Shown here: in pieces, positions 1 to 12,700 of the stretch | Layout: each line of letters opens with the position of its first letter | Position numbering within the stretch: the first letter of the stretch is position 1 | Translations under genes and position numbers: made by a program | Notes under the pieces: generated by a model | What the model saw: only the letters and a program-made list of their open reading frames with translations | Told to the model about the DNA's origin: nothing | Databases searched by the model: none | Assembly: GCF_001039355.2 (NCBI RefSeq) | Contig: NW_019774737.1 | Span: 40,683-104,682 of the forward strand | Source: Lingula anatina | Taxonomy: Eukaryota; Brachiopoda; Lingulata; Lingulida; Lingulidae | Reading direction: 5' to 3' | Length of the DNA: 64,000 nucleotides

Positions 1-240
1 AAAACGCAGGTCAAGTTCGAAAATCAGCATGATCGGGCCACTATTTTAGTAGTTATGTGGTTTTTTCATTGTTCAGCATATATGCAACACTGTAAACACA
101 ATATAAGAAAAACAGAAAGCCCAATTGTCATTAAACTCACAGGAATGGTCAGTCTTACTAAAACGCAGGTTGAGTTCGAAAATCAGCATAATCGGGGCAT
201 TATTTTAGAAGTTATGCTGTTTTTTCACATTTCCTCAGAT
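1..240. repeat. Two-copy tandem repeat, period 159 bp
   Basis: The stretch at 1-72 (starting AAAACGCAGGT) recurs with scattered differences at 160-233. The copies share the AGTTCGAAAATCAGCAT core and the ATTTTAG..GTTATG segment. The array may continue to the left, outside the window. It lies upstream of the first visible PPP4R4 exon, so it is intronic. No coding potential is seen. Confidence 0.75.
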
Positions 241-276
241 TCATTTCTTAGGCATGTTAACAGTTTCATTATTTAA

Positions 277-538
277 TTAATAAGATACGTAAAAGTGTTT
301 GTTTGGCATTTCCTGCATCTTTACAACATTATTAGTTGATTATGTAAAAATGATGGTAAACTTGTTATCGTGTATTGTGTAATAAAGTTTCAAAAATGGA
401 AATAAACTCATATCATTGCAGTTTGTCAGATTCAATCATTAAAATTTTGCATCAGAATTGACAGTAGCCTATTTTGTGCATAGTTATTTCCTGTTTTTTG
501 TCTGTACATTTGACAGCTTTGCTGCCTTGTTACCAAAT
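277..538. repeat. Dispersed repeat, copy 1 (second copy at 46126)
   Basis: About 260 bp from TTAATAAGATA to CTTGTTACCAAAT are nearly identical to 46126-46387, with only a handful of differences. The unit includes an AATAAAG and a long AT-rich tract, and carries no ORF. The two copies lie in introns of different genes. The left edge of copy 2 abuts an N, so its full length is unknown. Confidence 0.85.
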
Positions 539-745
539 TTTGATTGATTTGGCAATATTGTTTTATTGTGTTGAAGGAATTTAACTTACAGGTCTTAAGC
601 TCTCGTTTGAGTTATTCCAGTTTGTTTGTCAAATCTGCCTACATTTCTGTATTCTTCTTTAGTATTGATTCATTTATGTATGCAGTTTTTGCTTCATGAT
701 TGTTCTGACTTACTGATTAAAACACCCTATTATTATTGTTTTCAG

Positions 746-3700
746 TGTTTAGGTACTGCAGTGGCCAAAGGTCAACTGTCCAAGTCCGTCCAGTCAAGAT
801 TAGCTAGTTGCAGAATATTGGGAAAAATTGCGCCCAAGTTTGATGCTTTTATGTAAGTGAACTCCTAATAATTTGGAAGAAAGTGTCTGTCTTCAATGTA
901 AGTCATAGTGTCTTTCTTCAACTTCTAATAATTTGGAAGAAAGTGTCATTCTTCTATGTAAGCATTAATATGCAGAATAGACATATTTTTGTTTTTCCAT
1001 GTTGAAAAATAGACTTGTTGATTGTTTATTCAATTTGAACTTCTAATTTCTTATTTCAGTATCAAGAAGGAGATTCTTCCTGTAGTGCAGTCCCTGTGTC
1101 AGGACGTTGATTATGAAGTGAGGGGCTGCATGTGCAGGCAGCTAGATTCTGTTGCTAAAGGACTCGGGTAAGTTCTACTGTTGTTTACCTCTGCCATTAC
1201 CAATAGTGCAGAAAGTGAAACTGCCCTTGAATCATACTGGCTACTGTCTTCCTGACTTGCTTAGTGGTGTTTTCTCGTATAAGTGGTCTGATAGTTGAGA
1301 GCATATTTGTGCAGGTTATGCGTATTTCCTTTGGAACAATTCATAGACTACATTTAGGATGAAATTGGTTTTATAGTGAGATGGCTCTTCTAGCTTTACC
1401 ACACACAGTGACTAAGATAAAAAAAAAAGAGAAAGAGAAAGATTTTTTTGAAGCATACGCTCCAGTTGGTCTCGGGTACTATTGTGAAAGTAATAATAAC
1501 CTTGCTATCCCACCCTCTTCCTCTTGCCTTCCACAAAGACTTCCAGCTCTGAAGCATCAGAACTGGTAAAGCAGAGAAGTCGTCTCCTGCAGTGAGACGT
1601 GGTATGCAAAGTAATGCCTCTGTACAGAAGCTCTCTGCTGATAACATCCCTGAAAGATGACAAGAAATCTATGGAATGGCTTATTGGCAGTCTGGAACTA
1701 AGAGAAACGGCTTCCACCTTGGGATCTTCTTTATGCCATGTCTTGTTTTTGGTGAGGGCAGTAAATGATGTTCAGTAATCCAGTTGGGTTTCTCTCTTGG
1801 TGGTTGGAATAAGAATTGGGAGCAATCTTGCCTGGAGTGAAATCAATATTTTACCAGTCTCGCGTCTGTGTGACTGAGAACATTCTGGATCTAGTGCCTC
1901 AAAAGACATTCCGGGTGTTCATGCACTAATCCATCCATAATATGCCTGTAAAGAGTGCCACCAACAATAACTGATGAAAAATTATTCCTTTTTAGCAAAA
2001 TTTCCTTTGAGAAATACTCAATCTATTAATGAAAATAGCACAAACTTTTCACCCATTTACAGCAATGTTGTCTTCATGACTTTAAACGAAAAATAAATAA
2101 AAAAATCTTTGAAATAATTGAAAAATCTATGAAATATCCAAACATTCTTTAGTTTGATAAGAAATACATTTGCAATCATGCGCGGTGCTCCCTGTAACAT
2201 TCATATTGTTCTTAATGGAGACATAATCTACCAAGGTTCCGCCAAAGAACATTAAAGTCAATTCATAATCCACCTTTCGATCTGCCAGATGCCAGTTTGT
2301 ACATTCTTAGTATCTTGGGATCCAACTGTCAGAATTGCAATCAATCACTAGCCTTCATATCATGTGAGTGGCAGGCATTTTGGTGATCCACATAAGGTAT
2401 ACAGTGCTATTTCAATTGATCTTTAAGAGAGAAAAAAAGCAGATATCTGTGTTGAAATCCATAGAACAGACAGACGGGCAAAGAAGTATCAGAATTTCAG
2501 AAATAGGAAAATTCCATTGGGGTCAGAAGGAATACTGACATATGTTATATCAGTACAGTGTACGGAGAAATGATCAGACCATATATTTACTTGACACATT
2601 TCTCAAGGAATACAAATTAAAATTGATTATGTGGCAGAAAACATCTATCTAATGGCCAATTCCGCAGCCTGATAGATTTAATTTACAGGTTAAGTCAGCA
2701 AAGCACAGCCCATTTGTGGCCCTCAAATAGAAAGCTGAGATGGGGATCTTTATGTATTATATTGAAGTTGCATTAGACAAATAACCTTGCATTATCAAGT
2801 GATGGGGTGCTGAAGGCTTCTCTATTGACTTGCAGGCATTAACAACATTAGAGCTGGAATGACATTTTGATGTGATTTTCACCAGATGCACACTGATAGA
2901 ATAGAATTAATACTAATATATTAGTGACTTAGAACCGCTTTATCAACACACTAGTCCTAGCAGGTGAATATCAACACATTTATCAGTACTAGCCTGTTTT
3001 TCTTTGTTGTATTTTAGTCATAGTATACGGTGCTAGTAGTTATCTTTTTTAAGCTGTGGGAATTTTGAATAAAAAACCCATCTGCTCGTTAGCTTTTTTG
3101 TTTATAGGCCAGTTTGTCATTAATTACTGACGCTAGTTTAGGAGGTTGAAATGATTAACAAGAAAGAATCATCAAACATGCAAATATATCATCTCTATGG
3201 ATCCCTGCATTAAGTATTGATGAGTTGATATGTGATAGGAAATAATGTAGTTTAGAAGAAAATGGAGACCCGAAGAAGACGGATCTCTGCACCCCTGAAT
3301 TATATTGGCAATGGAAAGAAAAAACACTGGAATAGATTAAGGTAGTTGTTGGATTAGATGGATTGAATAGGAAAGAACAAGTTTTGTTTTCTATAAAATG
3401 GTTCACAATAATTCTAAATTTGACAATAGTGCATTGATTTGAAGTCTTTATGCTCAAAGCAGGAACATGTTAAGATTGAAGCAAATATAATATAATATGT
3501 AAAAATTAAAGGAACTCGATTAATTTATATATTACATAAGTTGACAAAGTGTAATAAAATCATTTGTAAGCTGTCATCAGACGGGTATGAGTGACATGGC
3601 TAGGAATGCCCACAACTACAATTCATATTTGTTCTCATTCATCTCTTTGCACCGTATGTAACTAATTTATGAGCATTTAATGGTGTCTGGACTTGTAAAG

Positions 3701-6700
3701 AAGAACTAAATGATGATGATTGATTTTTCTCAGAGAACATTATACGCAATGGTAAAAATGAATGGTTTTTGTATTTGCCCTTGTGACTTGGTTTATATCC
3801 AGTACATGCTGATCTCTGACCTTCAGTGCTGTTTTATTGGTGTTTTATCGTGGGTCTGATGCCTATGCTAGTTTGTTCTCATGATTGTTTTTTTCTTAAT
3901 CAACACCATTGAACTTTTCCTTGATTAAATGCATATAAAACACCAATCTAAGTCTGTAGATATAAGACTGTGGCATGGTTAGAAGAACAGTCAAATGGAC
4001 TTGTTAATGAAACCATAATGATGCTCTTTGTTTTTTTAGTCAGGGCAACAAGCTTTTCCCATTATGCTATTGATTAATCTTCTTGCATAATGAAAGAACA
4101 ATCTGCTCTGCAGTATTTGCACACAGTGGAGTACAGAAAGCAAACACATTTTCCTTTTAACATGTAAAATTCTCCTTGAATTCAACCATCTAAAGGGAAA
4201 TGTCCTTTAAATTGTTTTCAAGTACCCTTACCATAAAGTGGTTTGCTACTGTGTTGTGGGGTCCTTTAAGGATGTTGTAATAAGACCATACCATGCCACA
4301 TTTTAGAGTGTCATAAATTTATGCATGCCACTGTAATCAAAATATATTGTCTCCATTAAATGTGTTTGAATTGAATAGCACTGACAGCCTATTTGTTTCT
4401 TTGAGACAGTTTTTTTCTTCTAGTTTCCATCTGTTGAGTATTTATAGGATAAATCTAAGAAAAAAAGAATTGGCAAAATATCTTGAAAGATACGGTATGT
4501 TATTTTCATAAAAGGGTACTGAATCATTTGGCAAAATTTGGATGTACCAATTTTTGCAATGTATTTGCAACCCCCCCCCCCCCCGTTATAATTGGATTAA
4601 CTTGGCATGATGTGATTCATATTTGTATTTTGTTTTCATTTAAATTTTCTTTTAAACAAGTTATGCTATACCATAGTATGATTTTCCACCTCTCATTTTC
4701 AGGCTTGAAGCCACTAAAAGTGCAATATTACCAGAGTTGGTGGAACTCGCCAATGATGAAGAGAGTTATGTGCGTCTGGCCGGCATAGAAACTGTAGTCA
4801 ATATCCTTAGTCTGCTGGATGATGGTAAGTTCTACTTCTTCTGCCTCAATTGACAGAAAGTATTGTCCTGGGAATGGAGAAGGCGAGAGGCTAGCAGGAG
4901 ACTTGGGACTGTACAGAATGATTTCAAGTGTTAGTTGAGTTGTTGGACTGGATAAGAAAGTGTCAGTTAATTGAAGGAGTACAGAGGAAAAGTTGCTAGA
5001 CGTCATATAAAAAGTATACAGATGCAGCTTGGTGATATTGTAAAATTAGATGTAGCAGCCTTATCTAAAGAAATATATTTCTAAAAATTGTTTCCAATAC
5101 TTTTATGATTAGTTTAATCAGTCATAAATAAAATGTGTATATAAGACCTAAATAGGACTTGCATCATCTGTACAATCTCAAATCACCATCAATAAACTGT
5201 ATTTGATATAATCAGTCTTAGATAGGTAAAAAAGGAAAAAGAATGAAATCTGAAACTATCCCCAGCAGAAAGATGGGCTTTCTGACAGGCAGGGCATTGC
5301 TTCGTTTGCAACATACATGTATATGAACATATTCGCTGTGTCTGTTTTTCCCCCATCTGCAAACAGGTGCAATATTAGGGTTACAGATTTACAGATGTTG
5401 CAACTATTTCCAGTAGGGAGTCACTGGATAAAACCGATAAACTTTTCAGGATGATGTTTCTTTATGAGAAATTCTTTCTCTATTGAGGATAAAAAAAAAG
5501 CTTCCAGGGTATTTTGCAGGTGTTGTTTCATGTCAAGATGGATAGGAAATTAATTTGTCCAAGGCAATCATTCATGAAAACCACTCCAAAAAAAGTTCAT
5601 CACCCCTAAGCAATAATCTGCTAATTAACAATACATTGCATGGTTTTAAAGTGAAGTTTCCCTGTGCTAATGGAGATTGTGGTTCAAGGGGCAAAGAAAT
5701 AATACCTTGATAATGTTTTCAATTTGCAAATTGCACATATGCATATTTTAATAAATATGAGATCAGAGTCCTGAAGGAGCATTTGCAGATATCCAAGGTG
5801 ATAGAATATCCACAGTGTTTGCTTTTGGCATGCTTTAAGTCAAATATTGCCTCCACCCATTGTATTCCAAAGACTTCTTTTTCCTCTTTTGTCTTGTTAA
5901 TGCCCCACAAAGCATTTCAAAGTGTTTAAACAAAATATTGAATCTTAGCCAGTTCAGCAGACAGGCAGACAGACTTATTGGATGGATATTTGCTGAACAA
6001 ATTGTGGCTTATTAATGAATTACTATGAGAAATGTCTGTCAGGAAATTGACCAAGCTCTTGAACAGAAATGGTGATTATTATTCCCTGTTAAAAGACATT
6101 CCAGTTGACTCCAGTAACGTCATCACTACTAGAGATTTTAATGCAGTAGGCATTATTTATTTAGTCTCATTTCCTCATAACCATATGCCTGCCAATATCC
6201 TAAGTTATTGATTAAAGTGAGACCACACTTGGTTCTCCAAGTCAAAATACATGTTAATTGCATGCAGGGATACTTGGTTATACTCGGGACTTAATGACCG
6301 GAAATCCAACTAAATTGCTGCTATTTTATGTTAGTAGACTATTAGTGCATTTGATACCCTGTGTTATATGTTAAAGGGATAATAACTCTTCGTATGAGAT
6401 TTATATTTCACAATAAAAACATTGTGAATAACTTACAGAAATATAATATATTCTGTTTTACCACAAAAACTGCAGTTATAGCTTTTATTCTGATATCTGA
6501 GGTGGTCTTCAGACCACGTGACCTCCATTGACGGCTATACTCTGTTATAATCTCTTAAGAGATTTTAACAAAAAACCAAACTTATTAGAAAAATACCAGG
6601 GACTAACTTTGAATGTAAAAATGGATTCATTAACCATTGGTAAGTATGGGAAAATTGTTGTTTACTCCAGGAAAATTCATTTTTTGGCCAAAATGAAGAG

Positions 6701-9700
6701 TTATTATCCCTTTAAGTATCAGGCTACAGCACAACATAGCCAACTAACTCTGATTCAGTATTATATCAGATGGTACATCATAGCCAGTGTCCAGTCTAAA
6801 ATAGTCAAGTTGAGAAAGCAGCTCTTTCCCATATGAAAAACCTGTAGTAACTATGAATTAATACTGTGCATCTGTCACTACAATTACCTGCTACTAGTAA
6901 GTTAGTTACTTTATATGCATCAGGTAGGCTTAGTGAGTGGCAAACTGTCATCTGTTAATTGTCTCCATCCATTATTGGTTGGATTAATTGACATTGCTCT
7001 ATTCTTCAAACTGTCTTCCGCAGTTCCTTCAGTCTTGGTAGATTTTTAAAGAGAAAAATATAAGATAGAAACTAGTCTGTCTAGCTTAAGGTTTTACTCG
7101 GTATTATTTTCCCGGCAATAACTAATATGTTTTATATATATGTTTATTGCAGAAACCTGTAATGCAACCATCATTCCTCTGGTGTGTAAGTTCTGCCAGC
7201 AGTCCCTTCAGAATGAGGACCCTACCCTACCAGTGGTGGCCAAGCTGATAGGGAAGCTGTGCCATGGGTTGTCAGGTACTGCTTTAAGGCTGCATTCACA
7301 ATCAAAGTTGATCTGTAGACTAACAGATTCGAGGATCAAATATAGCCAACCCACTTGAAAGCTAACTGTGCATTCTCTGTGGGGAATGTATTCAGTGTCT
7401 ATTAAGGGATTGTGCAGCAAGTTTTCAATTCGGTCACCTATATTTGATCCACGGATCTGTTTGTCCAGGGATCAAGTTGTTCTGAATGGGCTCTATGTTC
7501 AGTGGAGGGCTGTTTTTCAAAGGACATTCCACTGAGTTGTTGTTGTTGTTGTTGTTTTTAGTTCACAGAAATTGATTTTTTTGCAATGACATTTCACCAT
7601 AGGGGCAGTATAGAGATTTGCAATTTAACCTGTTGCCATTTTTGACTTGTATAAATAATACTAAGCACATAGAAATGTTATGTTTATGTATTTAAATTGG
7701 TGAAAAAAGGGTAATGTTTTAACTTTTTTGCTTTAAATTTCCAGTGAATCTAACAGAGGACCAGAAACAGTGGTTTCTTGATTTCTATAGGAAATTAAGT
7801 AGAGTAGGCCTCTCAGAGAAAACAAAAACACCAAGAGAGGGAGAGCCTTTAAATTCACCTGCAAAGGTAAGTTGAGAAGTTGTAAAATAATGAGAACATT
7901 TACAAAAAGGAGATAGGCTATTAGCATTATAAATTTCTAAGTGAATGAATTTATGTCTTTTATGTTTATTTAACATTTTTTTTTCTTTGGTTCAGTTGTG
8001 ATTTGTATGATCAAAGAAGCAGAAATAAAAAAACTTAAAACTTCAGTTCAGCTATGCTTCTGCAAAATATTGCACTTATTTTCTAAGATTGATTATGACT
8101 TATTTTAAATCATGAAGACAGCAATTTAGGTAATTTACCAAGTCCAATAAGCTGACGTATACAAGTCAAGAGCATTTAGCAGTAATAAAAGCCATTGAAA
8201 TAAAAATGAATATTGTAACAAGTTATTCTCTGTGAATATTTGCAGGTGCCTGTGATAGCTAGCATCTTCCCAGATGAGGACAGAGCTGTGGAGTGCCGAA
8301 AGAATGCTGCCTTCAATTTCCCTGTAAGTTTGAGTAATGTTAAATCACAGGAGGTGAAATAATATAAAAACCAGTACATCTGGGTGAAAAACAGTGGTCT
8401 TAGTTATTAAAGAACTTCACATTTGTAATGTACTCTGAGATTGCAAAGATTCTAACAATTCTGGTGTATGACTTGAGGATCTACCTATATGACATGCACT
8501 TTTTTGGAGTAGAAATGATGCCTTGAATTGCCTTTTTTACAAGTTAAATACTCTACAGTCAGAGAACCTAAAAAGACTATCGGTGCCATAATAATTGTAA
8601 AAAAAAAAATAAAATAAAATAAAAAACTTCCAAAATTATCATGTTTGTAGACTTGAAACTGATCCCTTGTGGTTTTGTCTCTCCCAGGCTATGGTAGTGA
8701 TGACTGGGGCCCGCCAGTTTAAAACAGAGCTGTATCCTACCTTTAGCAGTTTGTGCAATGATCCACACTTAGCAGTAAAGAAGACTATAGCACACAGTTT
8801 CCATGAGGTGAGGCCATGGTCGTTGATGTTCTGGTGATAGTTGTGTATTTATGCAATTAATCTAAAAAGGCACACTTCTGTTTTCATAAATTTAAGGAAA
8901 ACGTGGAATAATAATATGTGGTAGAATTCTGTGCATTTTGTCTTAAATGATTATTCTCTAATACAGCAATTTAGCTGTCTGTTTTAACATACTAGAAATT
9001 AATTTTGATTTAAATTGAACATTTTATTGAAAAATGAATGTGACTTGGGCTCTTGGTAATTGTACATGCACTTACCAACAAGTCTGAAGGCCATGCAGTA
9101 TATCAATATTTTTGTGATAAAAAGTATAGAATAACTAAAGAAAATTAGCAACTGTATCCTTCATATGGTTTTACAGTGCAAGTTTGTAAAGTCTATACGA
9201 GGTAATTTGTATCTCTAGGTTGTGAAGCTCCTTGGCAGCTCTGTGCACTGTGTTCAGGGGGAACTGATTTCACTGCTCAAAGACGAGTCCATAGAAATAC
9301 TCAGAGGCCTAGTGCCTCATATAACAGAGACACTAGATTATATGGTGAAGGCAGGAGGGAGTGCAATCACGGAAGCTAAAATGAACGCAATGTCCGACGT
9401 GATCCCTGCCCTCCTAGCCTGTGAAACTGTACTGTCAGGAAGTAACGACTGGAGGTTACATGCACAAATCATGGAAAGCTTCTCTTGTCTTCCCAAAGTG
9501 TTCACAAGTGACCAGATTTATTTTAAGTTTATACCTCTGCTGTTCAAGAAGCTCCAGACAGTGGTAAGGGAATATTTGGTTGCGTTTGTTGATGACCCTG
9601 GTGCATATAACATAGTTGAACATACAGCACAGAAAACAGGGAGTGATTAATTGTGTTACCAGATCATTTTTTCTATTATTTTTTATGAGTAATTCCAAAA

Positions 9701-12700
9701 AAAAGGAATTCTAAAGCTATTAAGAAATATGAGTTAAGAATTTATAAATGAACAGAGATGTGTAATTGACCTGTAGATTGCAAATAACACTGTCATTTTC
9801 TTCTTTACAACAGAGGCCTTTACCAGTGCGGCATGCTGCAGCTCGGACAATATTAATCTTGATAAGGAATAATAGGAAAATGGAACACAGGCAGGAATTG
9901 ATATGTCGGCTTGTGGATGGTAAGAAAAACCTTATTGATAAACATTATGTATTATAATAATGAAAAATACCATCCTAGCTCAAACATCTATGCTGTTATA
10001 GGTCTAGTTTATTTACTGATTTATTGCTAATTTTGTGTTTTATTTTTGCTTTGGAGAAATCACCTTTGAATTGCTAGACTTTACATTTTACTTGTTAATT
10101 TGTTTCTTTTCCAGAATACTGTCATGGGAAGAGTTGTTATAAAAGAAGCTTATTCATAGACATTTGCAAAATGGCAATGGAACTTTACTCAAAAAGCTTT
10201 TTCAAGGAGTATTTCTTTGAGTTTGTGTTAGAGCACGCCACAGATCCCGTCCCAAATATTCGCTTGCGATTATGCTCCGTCCTACCCCGTCTGAAGACTA
10301 TACTGCGTCTCCCTGCTGATCGCAACTTATTGCAGCAACTAGAATCATGTGTTAGGAAATTATTGATTAATGAGAGAGATCGAGATGTTACAGCTTCTGT
10401 CAGAAAGGTGAGCTACTGTTCTTTGGCCATATGCACGATTTAATAGTGTGAAAACCCACTAGTGCATGAACTCACTTGTAACGTGTGTGTAGTTTCATTT
10501 TATGGTGTGAGACAGCACTTTGCTAATTATTCATTTTAAAGAATAGATACTAATTGTAAGCTTATATTGTGGACTGTCATTGGTGTCATATATTTTCATT
10601 AAATTAAATGAATTTTATTTTAAAGTTCAGTCATGCTGTGCATGTGTATAGTGGTGTATTTTAACAGGACATTTTAACAGCATGGACACTGGCTATACTT
10701 AAACAATGTCATAACCGTTAATCATATTGTACACAATCTAACCCTTAACGCATCTGAGTAGTACTAAAAGAAATTAAGTATATATTTGTTTTGATGTCCA
10801 CATATTCATGTCCCTGTAATTTGTAGTTCTACACGCTAATGTACACAAGAAGCTACCCTGAGGTAACTTACACTACTGGTTGCTTGCATTGCCAAACTAG
10901 ACTTGCTGTTGGCTTTATTGTTTAGGTGCCTGAAAGTTATATCAGGTCACAGATACTTGAGGATAATTTCTGCATTTGTATTCTTTTTAAATTTTCTTAG
11001 AAGATGTAAAGAAAATGGCATTTTATCTGGTCATTGGTGAAATTTTTCAAGAATTATAATGAGAAAGTGAAGATGGGAACTGTCTGATTTGTTTTTGGAA
11101 AATTTATCAACTTACTGGCCTAATGCAGTATTATCCATCAAGTTGGACACATTTATATTACTATTTGTATATTTTGTGGTTTATTTGTTTCTCAGTACTT
11201 GATTTATAATCAGGTGAAATGATTGTCCTCCAATGTTTTGCTTGAACTTGTTGAACTTTTTGAAGTGTTTGCTTGAATATTAATGTGATTTTTGTGGTGC
11301 TAACCTTTAGCAGTCTTGTTTTTAGTCTGTGGATACTTAAAATGTGTAAGATTAGTGTCTCAATATGCAAAGCCAATATTAACTTTAAGATCCATCATCA
11401 ATTTTATTGGTTCCGATAGACAGCACTTGCATTAGATTTGGCTATTAAATTACCTCAAGACCAATTGCCTTCTTGGTTCATGGAACCCATCTTCATTAAT
11501 TCTTTGTGGTTTTTTGTAGTTAAAGAATAGGACCCCAATCTCTGCTTATTGTAAAAAAATCCATTTGGCTAATAAGATAATAATCGATCTGTTTCAGTCT
11601 GTGGAAGAATTAGATAAGATAACTGTTCCAATGGATTCTGTAAGTACACATAACTGTAGTCCCATTTCTGATGATATAAGTTTGGGTGCTTTCCCAGAGA
11701 TTTAGATCAATCTAGAGATTAAGATTTAGATCGACCTAACTCCCTGGGGGTTCATGCTAAATTGCAGTCAGCCGAGCGGGCACCATAGTTAATTACACCC
11801 TTACAGCTTTTAGTAGGCAGGACAGATGCTTAAGCCGGCCAAGCTGACAGTAATCTAGTGAGACTCCCCACAGGGATAGATCGATCTAAAAATCTATGGA
11901 AATGGGGTGTAAGAGGATGTGCCTGTATGTAAATGTTTATTTCTTTGTATATTTATATGTTGTGATAAATTCATCAAATAGTATTAATACATATTTTAAC
12001 AATGTGAAGCTCTCATAGGTACTAAGACTGATTAACCTAAGAGAAAGGGTGCTTGTGTCTAGTTTTTGAACCAGTATTAAGATATTTATCCACTTTGTTT
12101 TAGATGGGCAGAAAGACTACGGTCGATGATGACATTGTAGACCAAAGGAAAGAGGAAGAAGAGAAAATGCTTATAGAAATGGTATGGATTACGATATTCT
12201 GTCAACTTAATCTCTGCAGCACTTATGTAAATATGCCACATCAAGAGAGTTGGAGTCGCATTTATGAAAGTGTTTTCAGTTGGGTCTGAAAAAACTGAAG
12301 AAAAATTATTTAAATTATAAAAGTCTAACGTTAACATCATTTTGTTGAAATCTTTTATAGGAAGAGAAGTCTCGTAAAGATGAACCAGAGACAAAAAGTT
12401 CCAAGAAAGAAGAGGGGAAGAAAAAGGATAAGAAGGATGTGGCCTGTAAAATCCCTGCTCCAAAAAGAGGTATAAATACCTTGCTTAAATTTGATGAATT
12501 GAAGACAAATGGAAATTTTACAGCTGCATTTATGAAAGAAAGCATAGTAAATTAATAGAGGGAATTTAATCCATTTTGCGTTGTTGGTTTTGTTTGTGTG
12601 TATTTGATTGTCCTGGTGATCAAATTCATTATGATGCATATTTTCCATCCAGAATTGTTTAGATCTCTAAAAGAGCTTGCTATATCTTGTAGAATTGCTA

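Larger units (their letters stand above)
746..10407 (+). other. PPP4R4: PPP4R4 HEAT-repeat region
   Basis: Ten exons encode about 508 residues of paired amphipathic helices typical of HEAT repeats. Examples are the blocks ILPELVELANDEESYVRLAG (exon 4703-4824) and LISLLKDESIEILRGLVPHI (exon 9219-9563). The largest exon, 9219-9563, carries 115 residues. The segment DPVPNIRLRLCSVLPRL in exon 10115-10407 is the best conserved block against the vertebrate protein. In the family this region forms the curved scaffold that contacts the phosphatase. Confidence 0.85.

Noticed and set aside
4569-4585. Run of C bases
   Set aside because: A homopolymer of uncertain length, possibly a sequencing effect; no functional motif.
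9222-9650. Open frame of 142 codons as a stand-alone gene
   Set aside because: It is PPP4R4 exon 9219-9563 read through its donor into the intron; the part after 9563 is not coding.
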